A stretch of 11,692 bases of DNA from Actinomycetota bacterium (lineage in GTDB: Bacteria > Actinomycetota > Actinomycetes > Nanopelagicales > Nanopelagicaceae). Every line of letters begins with the position of its first letter. Position 1 is the stretch's first letter. Below the pieces are notes generated by a model. That model saw only the letters and a list, made by a program, of their open reading frames with translations, had not been told where the DNA came from and ran no database searches. The translations under genes were made by a program, and so were the position numbers. Shown here one piece after another: positions 1 through 6,091 of this stretch. Location of the stretch: NCBI GenBank assembly GCA_947459935.1, contig CANHFN010000018.1, positions 1 to 11,692 of the forward strand, read 5' to 3'.

Positions 1-1
1 C

Positions 2-82
2 CTTGAAGAGGGTCAGGCAGTTTCATTTGAGGTCGTACAGGGTCCAAAGGGTCCTCAGGCTGATGCAGTAAACCCTGCCTAA
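2..82 (+). CDS. Cold-shock protein, C-terminal end (partial)
   Basis: Only the last 26 codons are present; the gene begins upstream of the window. The visible peptide reads LEEGQAVSFEVVQG then PKGPQADAVNPA and a TAA stop. The pattern L-x-E-G-Q-x-V-x-F-x-V, then G-x-K-G-P-Q-A-x-x-V is the C-terminal signature of the CspA family, small single-domain OB-fold proteins that bind single-stranded RNA and DNA and act as RNA chaperones. A strong terminator follows 16 bp after the stop, so this is the end of a transcription unit. The N-terminal RNP motifs lie outside the window, so the paralogue cannot be named. Confidence 0.85.
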   Translation, partial: LEEGQAVSFEVVQGPKGPQADAVNPA

Positions 83-97
83 TCAACACTAACTTAT

Positions 98-131
98 AAA
101 AAACCCCGCCGGGTAACTGGCGGGGTTTTTT
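98..131. terminator. Bidirectional intrinsic terminator between csp and the M23 peptidase gene
   Basis: CCCCGCC (104-110) pairs perfectly with GGCGGGG (119-125) around an 8-nt loop. The stem is flanked by six A on the left (98-103) and six T on the right (126-131), so it makes a GC stem plus U-tract on both strands. It can end the csp transcript on the plus strand and the blh/M23 transcript on the minus strand, whose stop codon is 3 bp away at 135-137. Confidence 0.92.
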
Positions 132-134
132 ATT

Positions 135-734
135 TCACTTTTTAGGTAGCGGTGGTATCTCACCAACTTTTAACTTACGTGCATTTACTTCTTTGACTGG
201 AGATAAATCTTTTCCAGCTTTCCAGGCATCTAGATATTTCCAGGGCAATACTTCACCACGTCGAACCCACCATGTGTCAGGTGGAGTTGGCCAAGAAATT
301 CCAAAATGTAAATGCGGAGATGTCCCTCTAGCACTTCCAGTTGCACCAATTGCGCCTAAGACTTGACCAGCTGTAACTGTTACTCCGGGTTGAATGCTTT
401 TCGGAATCGATCCTTTAAGTAGATGTGATCCGTAATAGCGCACGCCGTCAGTTCCAATGATTGAAACATACAATCCACCACGATCAATTCCTAAATTAGT
501 TTTACCGCTCCATTTATCTTTACGACTAACTTCATCGACAACTCCATCAGTAGGTGCGACAAACTTACAGCCAGCCTTTGCCAATATGTCAGTGGCAGCA
601 TAATCATGATGAGCGCGCGCATAATTGACTTCGCAGTTGGCAACTGGAAATACATACACCGGGGCTGCTTGTGCAGGTGAAGGTGCCAACAGAGTTACCA
701 ACAAAACTAGAGATGTTAGACCTCGAAACTTCAT
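135..734 (-). CDS. Secreted M23-family (LytM-like) metallopeptidase
   Basis: A 199-residue protein with a Sec signal peptide (basic MKFR, hydrophobic core to about residue 18, likely cleavage after AQA at 21-23). The rest is a compact peptidase M23 domain. Zn-ligand motifs are visible: HHDYAATD at 42-49 (His and Asp49), a conserved SH at 103-104, and HLH at 141-143. The family cleaves peptide cross-links or stems of peptidoglycan outside the membrane; some members are inactive scaffolds, but all expected ligands appear present here. It is short for the family, with no SH3 or LysM wall-binding domain; the C-terminus is Lys/Pro rich. The ATG at 734 lies 4 bp after the blh stop and is preceded directly by AAGGAC, so translation coupling to blh is likely. 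That pairing is not functionally obvious. The specific bond cut cannot be told. Confidence 0.88.
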   Translation of the reverse strand: MKFRGLTSLVLLVTLLAPSPAQAAPVYVFPVANCEVNYARAHHDYAATDILAKAGCKFVAPTDGVVDEVSRKDKWSGKTNLGIDRGGLYVSIIGTDGVRYYGSHLLKGSIPKSIQPGVTVTAGQVLGAIGATGSARGTSPHLHFGISWPTPPDTWWVRRGEVLPWKYLDAWKAGKDLSPVKEVNARKLKVGEIPPLPKK

Positions 735-738
735 GTCC

Positions 739-1686
739 TTAGGTTAATGCCGCACGATCCAATTTCGCCGTAACTACCATGTGAGGAACAGTGAGCGCCC
801 ACACAACAACTAAAGCCATCCAGAAGAACTCATCTGTGAAATCCCGACCGCTTAATGTCAACAGCCCGGCCACCACAAAGGTTCCAAGCAGAGCAGGCAA
901 CCCAGGGATAACCGCACTTGTAAAGGCTTTCCTATTCAATCCTTTACTTAAACTCTCGCTGCTTCGTGGAAGTGACAATGTCAGTCGTGCGGTGTGCCGC
1001 ATCGCATGCCAACAGCCAAAATACACAGCAAAAGCAATCAATGGTGGTGCCACATGAGCTAACAGCAATAGAAGGGTTAGGTCTAAGCCTTCTCTATATC
1101 TTTTCCCAATCAGCATGATCCCGATTGAAACTATTGCGAAGGCGGTAACAATCACCAATATCTCTGAATCAAATCCTTGATGCCAGTTAATCAAAGCAGG
1201 GTTCACAGATGCCAGCGCATCGGTACTAGCTGAATTAACTAATGGAATGAATACTGGGGTGAATCCCGCAGCTGGAATATAGAACCAACGATTAAGTTTT
1301 TTCTCAGGTTCAGTTCGCTTGTCGATTTCACTAATAAAGGCTGCATCACCAATACCAAAGTGGATAGCGCTCATGAATAAAACAATGATGAAGCCAAACA
1401 CATTGAATTTTAGGATTCCAACGACCGCTACCACCGCGACAGCAACATAAACAACAATAAATATCGCCATCTTTTTTGGCTGTGCTTTAGGTAAGGTCAC
1501 TAGATGATCTAAGGCTCCATGTGGAATGCCAATGGCTAAAGCAATCACAGCTATAACAACCTGCCAACCCATCGAGCTGGCATCTAGAACCTGAGAAAAA
1601 ATCAAAGAGAGCAGGATCCCGGTAGCCACAGCCAGAGTTGAAAATTGGCGAACCTGCTTGAAGAGCACAACCACGTTCTCGCGCAT
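739..1686 (-). CDS. blh: Brp/Blh-family beta-carotene 15,15'-dioxygenase
   Basis: A 315-residue polytopic membrane protein with roughly eight hydrophobic segments. Brp/Blh enzymes are integral-membrane iron oxygenases that split beta-carotene at the central double bond to give two retinals, the chromophore of microbial rhodopsins. Signature histidines expected to bind iron are visible: GIPHGALDH (His56, His61), AIHFGIGD (His109), CWHAMRH (His227, His231) and VPH (His302). Length fits the family (about 280-350). The ATG at 1686 has a good AAGGGGG ribosome-binding site just upstream. The gene is divergent from the lycopene cyclase genes, whose product makes its substrate, and is followed after 4 bp by the M23 gene. 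A rhodopsin would be expected elsewhere in the genome. The family call is firm; activity on beta-carotene is inferred from family and context. Confidence 0.93.
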   Translation of the reverse strand: MRENVVVLFKQVRQFSTLAVATGILLSLIFSQVLDASSMGWQVVIAVIALAIGIPHGALDHLVTLPKAQPKKMAIFIVVYVAVAVVAVVGILKFNVFGFIIVLFMSAIHFGIGDAAFISEIDKRTEPEKKLNRWFYIPAAGFTPVFIPLVNSASTDALASVNPALINWHQGFDSEILVIVTAFAIVSIGIMLIGKRYREGLDLTLLLLLAHVAPPLIAFAVYFGCWHAMRHTARLTLSLPRSSESLSKGLNRKAFTSAVIPGLPALLGTFVVAGLLTLSGRDFTDEFFWMALVVVWALTVPHMVVTAKLDRAALT

Positions 1687-1737
1687 GTCTCCCCCTTTTC
1701 GACAACCCTACCAAAGGTAGATGTGAGAAGATCTGAC
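1687..1737. promoter_or_regulatory. Divergent control region of blh and crtYc with a small palindrome
   Basis: Only 51 bp separate the blh ATG from the proposed crtYc GTG, so both promoters must lie here or inside the opposite gene. The region holds the perfect inverted repeat CTACC (1708-1712) AAA GGTAG (1716-1720), a plausible operator half-site pair. The blh ribosome-binding site occupies the left edge. I could not assign convincing -35/-10 boxes for either direction. Confidence 0.45.
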
Positions 1738-2085
1738 GTGGAAAAATTTGGTTATATGGCGATGCTCGCCTTCACAGTATTTGGCTCATTTTGGTTAGAG
1801 ATTTTTCTTAAGACCAGCGTTTTAAGACGTTGGAAGAGAGCGCTTCTAAGCATCCTTCCTATTAGCTTCTTTTTCCTTGTGTGGGATGCCTATGCAATCG
1901 CCCAAGGACACTGGTTTTTTAATCGCGATCGCATGCTTGGAATCTATGGACCATTTGATATTCCACTAGAAGAATTTCTCTTCTTCATCATTGTTCCGAT
2001 GGCTGCGATCTTGACCATAGAAGGTGTCACAACAGTAAAGCCTCACCTGCGTGAAAAAGAGTTCGGAAAGGATGAGGAGAAGTGA
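1738..2085 (+). CDS. crtYc: Lycopene beta-cyclase subunit CrtYc (heterodimeric, membrane type)
   Basis: A 115-residue protein with three hydrophobic helices. Actinobacterial lycopene cyclase is built from two small related membrane subunits (CrtYc and CrtYd) that together cyclise the ends of lycopene. The family motif P-L-E-E-F-L-F-F is at 76-83 in helix 3. I chose GTG 1738 because the protein then begins VEKFGYM, with the usual very short N-terminus before helix 1, and GAGAAG lies 7 nt upstream. The open frame extends back to ATG 1645, but that part lies within blh on the other strand and adds an atypical soluble leader. ATG 1756 is another option. The C-terminus is charged, and the stop overlaps crtYd. 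The pairing with crtYd and divergent blh fits a retinal-making role. Confidence 0.9.
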   Translation: MEKFGYMAMLAFTVFGSFWLEIFLKTSVLRRWKRALLSILPISFFFLVWDAYAIAQGHWFFNRDRMLGIYGPFDIPLEEFLFFIIVPMAAILTIEGVTTVKPHLREKEFGKDEEK

Positions 2086-2414
2086 TTTATAGCGATATTG
2101 CAATTGCTGCCTTCTGCATCGCAATCATGGTGGATCTGTTCGTATTTAAGAATTCACTACTTACTCGCCTTGCATTCTGGCTTTCATACATGATCATCCT
2201 TCCATTCCAATTACTCACCAATTGGTGGCTCACTCATAATCGCAGTGACGGAAAAGCAATCGTTATGTATGACCCTGACTCAATTATTGGAATTCGCATT
2301 GCTTCTGCCCCAATAGAAGATCTTTTGTTTGGTTTTGCCCTAGTTTTGTCCGTAATGGGCATGTGGGAGTTCTGGGGTCGCAGAGGATTCCAGCGCAACA
2401 AAAAACTACAGTAA
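2082..2414 (+). CDS. crtYd: Lycopene beta-cyclase subunit CrtYd (heterodimeric, membrane type)
   Basis: A 110-residue partner subunit with three hydrophobic helices and the second-half motif A-P-I-E-D-L-L-F-G-F (76-85), equivalent to the PLEE motif of CrtYc. The two subunits act together in the membrane to convert lycopene into a cyclic carotene; beta-ring formation is inferred from the Blh neighbour, which needs beta-carotene. The start is GTG 2082, overlapping the CrtYc TGA by 4 bp (GTGA). GAGGAG sits only 2 nt before the GTG, too close for ideal initiation, so expression probably depends on translational coupling. The tRNA gene starts 13 bp after the stop with no terminator between, so read-through from crtYcd into the tRNA is possible. 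Confidence 0.9.
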   Translation: MIYSDIAIAAFCIAIMVDLFVFKNSLLTRLAFWLSYMIILPFQLLTNWWLTHNRSDGKAIVMYDPDSIIGIRIASAPIEDLLFGFALVLSVMGMWEFWGRRGFQRNKKLQ

Positions 2415-2427
2415 AGTTCCACCGCTA

Positions 2428-2501
2428 GGGGCGGTAGCTCAGTTGGTTAGAGCCCGGAACTCATAATTCCGTCGTCGTCGGTTCGAGCCCGACCCGCCCC
2501 A
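2428..2501 (+). tRNA. tRNA with anticodon CAT (elongator Met most likely; Ile2 possible)
   Basis: A full cloverleaf can be drawn. Acceptor GGGGCGG/CCGCCCC, D stem GCTC/GAGC around AGTTGGTTA, anticodon stem CGGAA/TTCCG with loop CTCATAA (anticodon CAT), variable TCGTC, T stem GTCGG/CCGAC with loop TTCGAGC, and discriminator A. CCA is not encoded. G1-C72 pairs, so it is not a typical initiator tRNA. CAT can decode Met, or Ile (AUA) if C34 is lysidylated, and sequence reading alone does not settle this. The 3' half is repeated at 3875-3915, marking this gene as a probable integration site. Confidence 0.95.
2460..2500 (+). repeat. Proximal att-like repeat: 3' half of the CAT tRNA
   Basis: These 41 bp, from the anticodon loop to the acceptor 3' strand, match 3875-3915 at 37 of 41 positions. 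Mismatches are at 2463, 2466, 2476 and 2477. The last 23 bp (2478-2500) are identical. tRNA 3' halves are the usual attachment sites of tyrosine-recombinase elements, and this copy is the one that keeps the tRNA whole. Confidence 0.75.
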
Positions 2502-2539
2502 CTTAATTGTCGTCATAAACAAGTCTTTTCGTTAAAGCT

Positions 2540-2570
2540 CTTAAAAAGTAATTCTGTGGTTCTTTTTAAG
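2540..2570. terminator. AT-rich inverted repeat downstream of the tRNA and of the secreted-protein gene
   Basis: CTTAAAAAG (2540-2548) pairs perfectly with CTTTTTAAG (2562-2570) around a 13-nt loop. It lies 3 bp beyond the stop of the minus-strand gene at 2574 and 38 bp after the tRNA. The position suits transcript termination from either side, but the stem has almost no GC and no separate T tract, so termination is uncertain. Confidence 0.4.
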
Positions 2571-2573
2571 TGA

Positions 2574-3053
2574 CTATCTCCACCTACACCCTTGTGACAC
2601 AAAAGTATTCTTGAATTCTGCTAGACCTTTAGTATTAAAAGTTACGACAGACTTCGCACCATTTTTTCGAGAAATATAGAATGTTAAAGTACTTGCTTTG
2701 GAAATTTCAGAAGGCGGTAGCTGATCAAAGTCAATTGTATACATGATCCCGTATTGGTTTTCTATTCTTACAGTCTTGATTTTCTTTCCTATCCCTACCT
2801 TAATGGAGGTTGCTGATGTGGAAAAATCATCACTACCTCCCTTCTTCGAATTTGCGAGTAGTTGCAGATCTCCGTTGTATGTATCGCAATTTAGCCAGAG
2901 GACAACAGGACTCTCTTTAGCAGTCGACTTTGGCTTCCAATTTAGCTCCAACATGATTCCTGATGCAGGCGACTTCGTCACATCCCAGGCCTGTGCTTGC
3001 GTCGGCAATAATACAAATATTAGTGTGAAAATTCCGGCAAGTATTTTTCTCAT
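2574..3053 (-). CDS. Small secreted protein of unknown function
   Basis: A 159-residue protein with a clear Sec signal peptide (MRK, hydrophobic core, cleavage probably after AQA at 20-22). The mature part is about 137 residues, with alternating beta-like segments and two cysteines, Cys56 and Cys156, that could form one disulfide. The ending, TFNTKGLAEF followed by ten residues to Cys156, resembles the C-termini of several small periplasmic beta-proteins in which a closing strand and helix end in a cysteine, but I cannot assign a family. No ribosome-binding site precedes the ATG; a TAATAT box ends 9 nt upstream, so the mRNA may be nearly leaderless. It lies inside the tRNA-bounded islet, with its stop close to the attachment-like end. 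Confidence 0.75.
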   Translation of the reverse strand: MRKILAGIFTLIFVLLPTQAQAWDVTKSPASGIMLELNWKPKSTAKESPVVLWLNCDTYNGDLQLLANSKKGGSDDFSTSATSIKVGIGKKIKTVRIENQYGIMYTIDFDQLPPSEISKASTLTFYISRKNGAKSVVTFNTKGLAEFKNTFVSQGCRWR

Positions 3054-3116
3054 GGTGTAACGATATTACATTGACAACGCTTTGAGAATTTATCAACAGT
3101 CATTTAATGGTCCTTA

Positions 3117-3150
3117 TAAAAGCAGGCGTCTCCCCTCCTCCTGCCTTTCC
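3117..3150 (-). terminator. Weak hairpin downstream of the lipoprotein gene
   Basis: GCAGG (3122-3126) pairs with CCTGC (3140-3144). Read on the minus strand, the stem is followed by TTTTATAA, giving a short U-tract about 80 bp beyond the lipoprotein stop. The stem is only 5 bp with a 13-nt loop, so this is a tentative terminator. Confidence 0.35.
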
Positions 3151-3227
3151 CGCCTTTCTCTCTCCGCAACTTGACGAAATGGGTGCTAACCGTCCAACTT
3201 GGTTTTGGTGATGAGCTAACGGATCAT

Positions 3228-3731
3228 TTATCCAATCAAACGATCGCCAAAATCTTCATAGACGCGAGTTTCTACAACTAGGAATTGCGCAATTTGATCT
3301 CCATTATTCTGGGTGTTTACATTGTCAACTACTACTAAAACCTTGTAAACATCACCATCAAATACTTTTTCGTAGTCGGCACAATTAGAAAAGAAGAAAA
3401 TTCCGTCAAAAGCCCAATCGAGCGGATAATCGCTTTCTGGATATGTGTAAGAAGCACCTACTGCACAATTGGATGGTTGGCCTCGATCTGTAAGAGACAT
3501 ATCAATTGGAAAGATCTCCAGGATTTTTATATCCACAAACCCACAGATTCCTTTGAACTTGCTGGGATTTCTGTTAATTTTCTTTAGCGACAACTGATCC
3601 AAATATTCTCTATTCAAGCAAACTGGTGCAGGTTCTGGCGTTGTTGATGTTGTTGCACTTTCTTCGCTAATGCTGCTACTACACCCAGTAAGAAGGAGAA
3701 GCCCCGAAAGGATAATTGCCGCAAATTTCAT
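3228..3731 (-). CDS. Putative lipoprotein, possibly OB-fold
   Basis: A 167-residue protein with a lipoprotein signal peptide and lipobox L-T-G-C (Cys17), followed by a Ser/Thr/Pro/Glu-rich linker (18-37) that would hold the domain away from the membrane. The domain (about 38-162) contains KINRNPSKFKG followed by a strand-like stretch. NP-x-x-[FY]-K-G followed by a beta strand is typical of OB-fold (tRNA_anti-like) lipoproteins, so I suggest that fold with low confidence. Cys38, Cys63, Cys89 and Cys117 could form two disulfides. There is no ribosome-binding site; TACCGT lies exactly 6 nt before the ATG, which suggests a leaderless mRNA. It sits within the tRNA-bounded islet, upstream of the secreted-protein gene on the same strand. 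Function unknown. Confidence 0.75.
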   Translation of the reverse strand: MKFAAIILSGLLLLTGCSSSISEESATTSTTPEPAPVCLNREYLDQLSLKKINRNPSKFKGICGFVDIKILEIFPIDMSLTDRGQPSNCAVGASYTYPESDYPLDWAFDGIFFFSNCADYEKVFDGDVYKVLVVVDNVNTQNNGDQIAQFLVVETRVYEDFGDRLIG

Positions 3732-3737
3732 AACTGA

Positions 3738-3743
3738 ACGGTA
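3738..3743 (-). promoter_or_regulatory. Leaderless -10 box of the lipoprotein gene
   Basis: On the minus strand TACCGT (TANNNT) is followed by 6 nt and then the ATG at 3731, so transcription would start at the A of ATG. No -35 is recognisable; the region is occupied by GACACAA repeats. The box and following bases (TACCgTTCAG) nearly match those before the secreted-protein gene at 4044 (TACCaTTCAG). Confidence 0.5.
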
Positions 3744-3751
3744 GACCTCAT

Positions 3752-3794
3752 TTGTGTCCTTTTGTGTCTTTTGCTTTTTGTTCCTGATTGTGTC
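3752..3794. repeat. Three TTGTGTC repeats upstream of the lipoprotein gene
   Basis: TTGTGTC occurs at 3752-3758, 3762-3768 and 3788-3794, the first two exactly 10 bp apart (one helical turn). They could be regulator sites for the lipoprotein promoter or integrase arm-type sites near the distal repeat at 3875. An inverted 10-bp match of the middle copy with its flank (CTTTTGTGTC, 3759-3768) is found at 2596-2605 near the other end of the islet. Confidence 0.4.
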
Positions 3795-3874
3795 TAAGTG
3801 TTTTTATGCTCATATCTGAGTTAGATTAGAACTAGAGGAACGATCGCGCACGCTCAGCAACGCTATTTAGAATT

Positions 3875-3915
3875 CTCGTAGTTCCGTCGTTTTCGGTTCG
3901 AGCCCGACCCGCCCC
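3875..3915 (+). repeat. Distal att-like repeat: degenerate copy of the tRNA 3' half
   Basis: It matches the tRNA from anticodon loop to acceptor end at 37 of 41 positions, with an identical 23-bp block at 3893-3915. The anticodon loop reads CTCGTAG instead of CTCATAA. Upstream, where the D arm and 5' part of the anticodon stem should be, no base matches over 17 positions, so this is a 3' fragment and not a whole tRNA. It is in direct orientation to the intact gene at a constant offset of 1415 bp, as expected for the far end of an integrated element. Confidence 0.75.
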
Positions 3916-4032
3916 TCTCATAATGTTTAGATTTGCAGTTGAATCGAATTGCACAGGTTACTTGTCATAATAGCCGCAAAGTGCACAAAAAATGGACTGG
4001 TCACACTAGCCAAGATTTCTGTTAACGATTGT

Positions 4033-4038
4033 TACCAT
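4033..4038 (+). promoter_or_regulatory. Leaderless -10 box of the secreted-protein gene
   Basis: TACCAT (TANNNT) is followed by 5 nt and the ATG at 4044; no Shine-Dalgarno sequence fits. Transcription is expected to begin at or next to the start codon. Confidence 0.5.
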
Positions 4039-4043
4039 TCAGC

Positions 4044-4562
4044 ATGAGAAAAATATGCATCGCTTTGATTTCCATGGTTCTTGTTTCTACAGGTTCTAAC
4101 TTGACCGCAAATGCGACAGAACCGACACTCCCACAGCCTGACTTCTTTTATATGAGTCAATACACAGAAATTCTTCAAGGCACAGCAGATACAAATAGGT
4201 ACAAGTGTAAAACAAGTCTTGATCCAACTTCTGGAGGGACAGAAATATTTTCTCGATGCACCAAGCCAAACTTGGAGATCTATCTTCACGGCAATAACGC
4301 AGGCCAAGCGTTGAGCTATGCAAGTTTCACTGCGAAGAAGGCCACTGCATATCCAAATCTCGAGTTTCACTTTACTTGGTGTGCCGGAAAAGCAGGTGGC
4401 GGTTCCACGGAGATTTATGCTTCAAGTGACTGGATCAAAGCAAACTATAAAAAGGTTACACACGGTAAAAAGCTTTCAAAAGTTTTCGCCGGCCTCAAAA
4501 TCACCATAACAGGTGGCGCTGGTGCTACTCGCACGATTTCTTGTGGTGTTAAGCCTAGTTAA
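4044..4562 (+). CDS. Secreted four-cysteine protein of unknown function
   Basis: A 172-residue protein starting MRKICIALIS with a Sec signal peptide (cleavage probably after ANA at 22-24). The mature domain has four cysteines (Cys55, Cys72, Cys113, Cys167), enough for two disulfides, and Gly/Thr-rich beta-like segments. I recognise no catalytic motif or family. I chose ATG 4044 over the in-frame TTG at 4029: it gives a cleaner signal peptide and lies 5 nt after a TACCAT box, as expected for leaderless expression. The next gene starts 27 bp after the stop on the same strand, so the two may share a transcript. It lies just outside the tRNA-repeat boundary but resembles the islet cargo in being small and exported. 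Confidence 0.75.
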   Translation: MRKICIALISMVLVSTGSNLTANATEPTLPQPDFFYMSQYTEILQGTADTNRYKCKTSLDPTSGGTEIFSRCTKPNLEIYLHGNNAGQALSYASFTAKKATAYPNLEFHFTWCAGKAGGGSTEIYASSDWIKANYKKVTHGKKLSKVFAGLKITITGGAGATRTISCGVKPS

Positions 4563-4589
4563 CAACTCAAACTTTAAGGAGAAATAGAA

Positions 4590-4967
4590 ATGGCAGAAGT
4601 AAACACGATTCTTAACTGGACCTTGGTTTCTGAGTGTCCAATTCCAGATGACATTCATCCTCTTTTAGTTGATGGAGAAACACCAGTTGCGGCATATAAG
4701 ACATTCCGCGATACAGCTGTCTTTACCAATCTTCGACTGATTGTTCGCGATGCTCAAGGCCTGCGAGGAAAGAAAATTGAAATCTATAGCCTTCCATACT
4801 CCTCTATCAATATGTGGTCCTCTGAAAACGCAGGATCATTTTTGGATATGAATGCAGAGCTAGAGCTGTGGACTCGTGCCGGACACATCAAGGTTAACCT
4901 TGCAAAAGGCATCGATATTCGCAAGTTTGATCGAATCATCGGAGAAGCCATCCTAAAGAACCGCTAG
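4590..4967 (+). CDS. Bacterial PH-domain protein (bPH_1-like)
   Basis: A 125-residue soluble protein without signal peptide or membrane helix. The order of strands and motifs fits bacterial pleckstrin-homology proteins (bPH_1/DUF1696 type): an ExP-x-AAYKTFRDTAVFTN stretch (about 31-46), then RLIVRD, a charged loop, IEIYSLPYSSI (63-73), later a strand pair with AELELWTRAGHIKVNL (89-104), and a C-terminal helix KFDRIIGEAIL. These domains form small oligomeric beta-barrels, and the cellular role of most is unknown. It has a strong AAGGAG 8 nt before the ATG, unlike its leaderless neighbours, which supports translation from within a longer mRNA starting at the upstream secreted-protein gene. A weak GAACC/GGTTC hairpin (4958-4971) covers its stop. 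Confidence 0.75.
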   Translation: MAEVNTILNWTLVSECPIPDDIHPLLVDGETPVAAYKTFRDTAVFTNLRLIVRDAQGLRGKKIEIYSLPYSSINMWSSENAGSFLDMNAELELWTRAGHIKVNLAKGIDIRKFDRIIGEAILKNR

Positions 4968-4979
4968 GTTCACAATTTT
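4958..4979 (+). terminator. Weak hairpin over the PH-gene stop codon
   Basis: GAACC (4958-4962) and GGTTC (4967-4971) pair around GCTA, followed by ACAATTTT. The stem is short and the T run is only four bases and displaced, so it is at best an attenuator-strength terminator. Confidence 0.3.
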
Positions 4980-5016
4980 GATCTCATGCCCTCGGCTGAA
5001 ATCATCTATTTCGTAT

Positions 5017-5022
5017 TACCAT
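5017..5022 (+). promoter_or_regulatory. Leaderless -10 box of the oxidoreductase gene
   Basis: TACCAT is followed by 5 nt and the ATG at 5028, the same box and spacing as before the secreted-protein gene at 4044. It supports 5028, not the earlier in-frame ATG at 4986, as the start. Confidence 0.5.
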
Positions 5023-5027
5023 CTCTT

Positions 5028-6091
5028 ATGACCACAATCGCAATCATAGGTGCAGGCTGGCGCGCTGAGTTCTATATACGTATTGCTCAACTCATGCCCG
5101 AGCGTTTTGAGATTATTGGGGTCGTTGCACGTAAAGAAGAAGTGCGAAACTCCATGGAGCAGGAGTTTGGCGTCCGAACATTCTCTTCTCTCAGTCAATT
5201 ACTGAGCCATAAGAAACCAGATTATGCAGTCAGTAGTGTTTCTTGGGATTCAAATCCAGGTGTTGTTGAGGAATTGGTTTTAGCGGGTGTTTTTGTGCTT
5301 TGTGAAACTCCCCCAGCGCCCACAGTTGAAGCGTTACAGAATCTTTGGAAAGCAGTGGGAGCATCTGGAATGGTTCAAGTTGCTGAACAGTATTTGAATC
5401 TGCCAGGTCACGCCTCTCGTTTAGCTATTACTCAATCGGGGGTTATTGGCGAGGTAACATCGGTTGAGCTTTCTTCAACACATGGATATCACGCTGTAGC
5501 GATCATGCGTGGATTTCTTCAATCAAGATTTGAGCCAACCACGATCACTACTCGACAATTTGAAGCACCTCTAGTGGATCCACTTGCACGGGACGGATGG
5601 AATAGCGATCTGAGTCCCAAGAACGCTAAAACCACTATTTCACTCATTGACTTTGGATTTGGGAAATCTGGTGTTTATAACTTCGTTGATAACCAATGGC
5701 ACAACCAACTCCGCCACCGCAGAATTGTTGTGCGAGGCAGCAAGGGCGAGATTGTTGATGATGCGGTCATTCGCCTTATTGATGGTCCTGCAATCACAAC
5801 ATCTAGAATTGAAAGATATCAACTGGGATATGACTTGAATTTGGATGGGTTTGATACCGAGCATCTGTCCTTTGATGGCAGAGTTATTTTCAAAAACCCG
5901 TTTACGGGTCTGCGCTTTATGGATGAAGAGATCGCAATCGCACAATTGATGGTGCAGATGGCCGATTGGATTGAAGGAAAGGCGAAACCGCCTTATCCCC
6001 TAAGCCAGGCCTCTCAAGACCAATTGATTTCACTTGCTATCGAGGAATCAATAGCTACTGGTAAAACCATCACTACTGACAAACAAACCTG

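Larger units (their letters stand above)
2502..3874. mobile_element. Candidate tRNA-bounded islet (integrase-less)
   Basis: About 1.4 kb lies between the intact tRNA and its 3'-half repeat. It carries two minus-strand genes, a small secreted protein and a lipoprotein, with long AT-rich spacers, unlike the tight packing elsewhere in the window. No integrase, excisionase or replication gene is present, so it would be a remnant, a satellite moved in trans, or the product of local tRNA duplication. The boundary evidence is seen directly; mobility is inference. Confidence 0.45.
3732..4043. other. 312-bp non-coding stretch holding the distal islet end
   Basis: I find no credible gene in it. It contains the lipoprotein promoter box (3738-3743), the TTGTGTC repeats (3752-3794), the tRNA 3'-half repeat (3875-3915) and the promoter box of the next gene (4033-4038). 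The parts between, 3795-3874 and 3917-4032, are AT-rich and show no further structure I can support. Confidence 0.6.

Noticed and set aside
1645..1737. N-terminal extension of CrtYc to ATG 1645
   Set aside because: It overlaps the blh 5' end on the opposite strand, adds 31 soluble residues unlike CrtYc proteins, and GTG 1738 has a plausible ribosome-binding site.
3843..3874. 5' half of a second tRNA before the distal repeat, because GCTCAG at 3852-3857 keeps the right offset
   Set aside because: None of the next 17 positions match the intact tRNA and the acceptor 5' strand matches at only 3 of 7, so GCTCAG is probably chance and the copy is a 3' fragment.
4032..4370. Minus-strand frames opposite the four-cysteine secreted protein
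   Set aside because: The plus-strand gene has a signal peptide and a promoter box; the antisense frames have neither.
4986..5027. Earlier ATG for the oxidoreductase
   Set aside because: No ribosome-binding site, and the added residues precede the canonical N-terminal Rossmann strand; ATG 5028 follows a TACCAT box.
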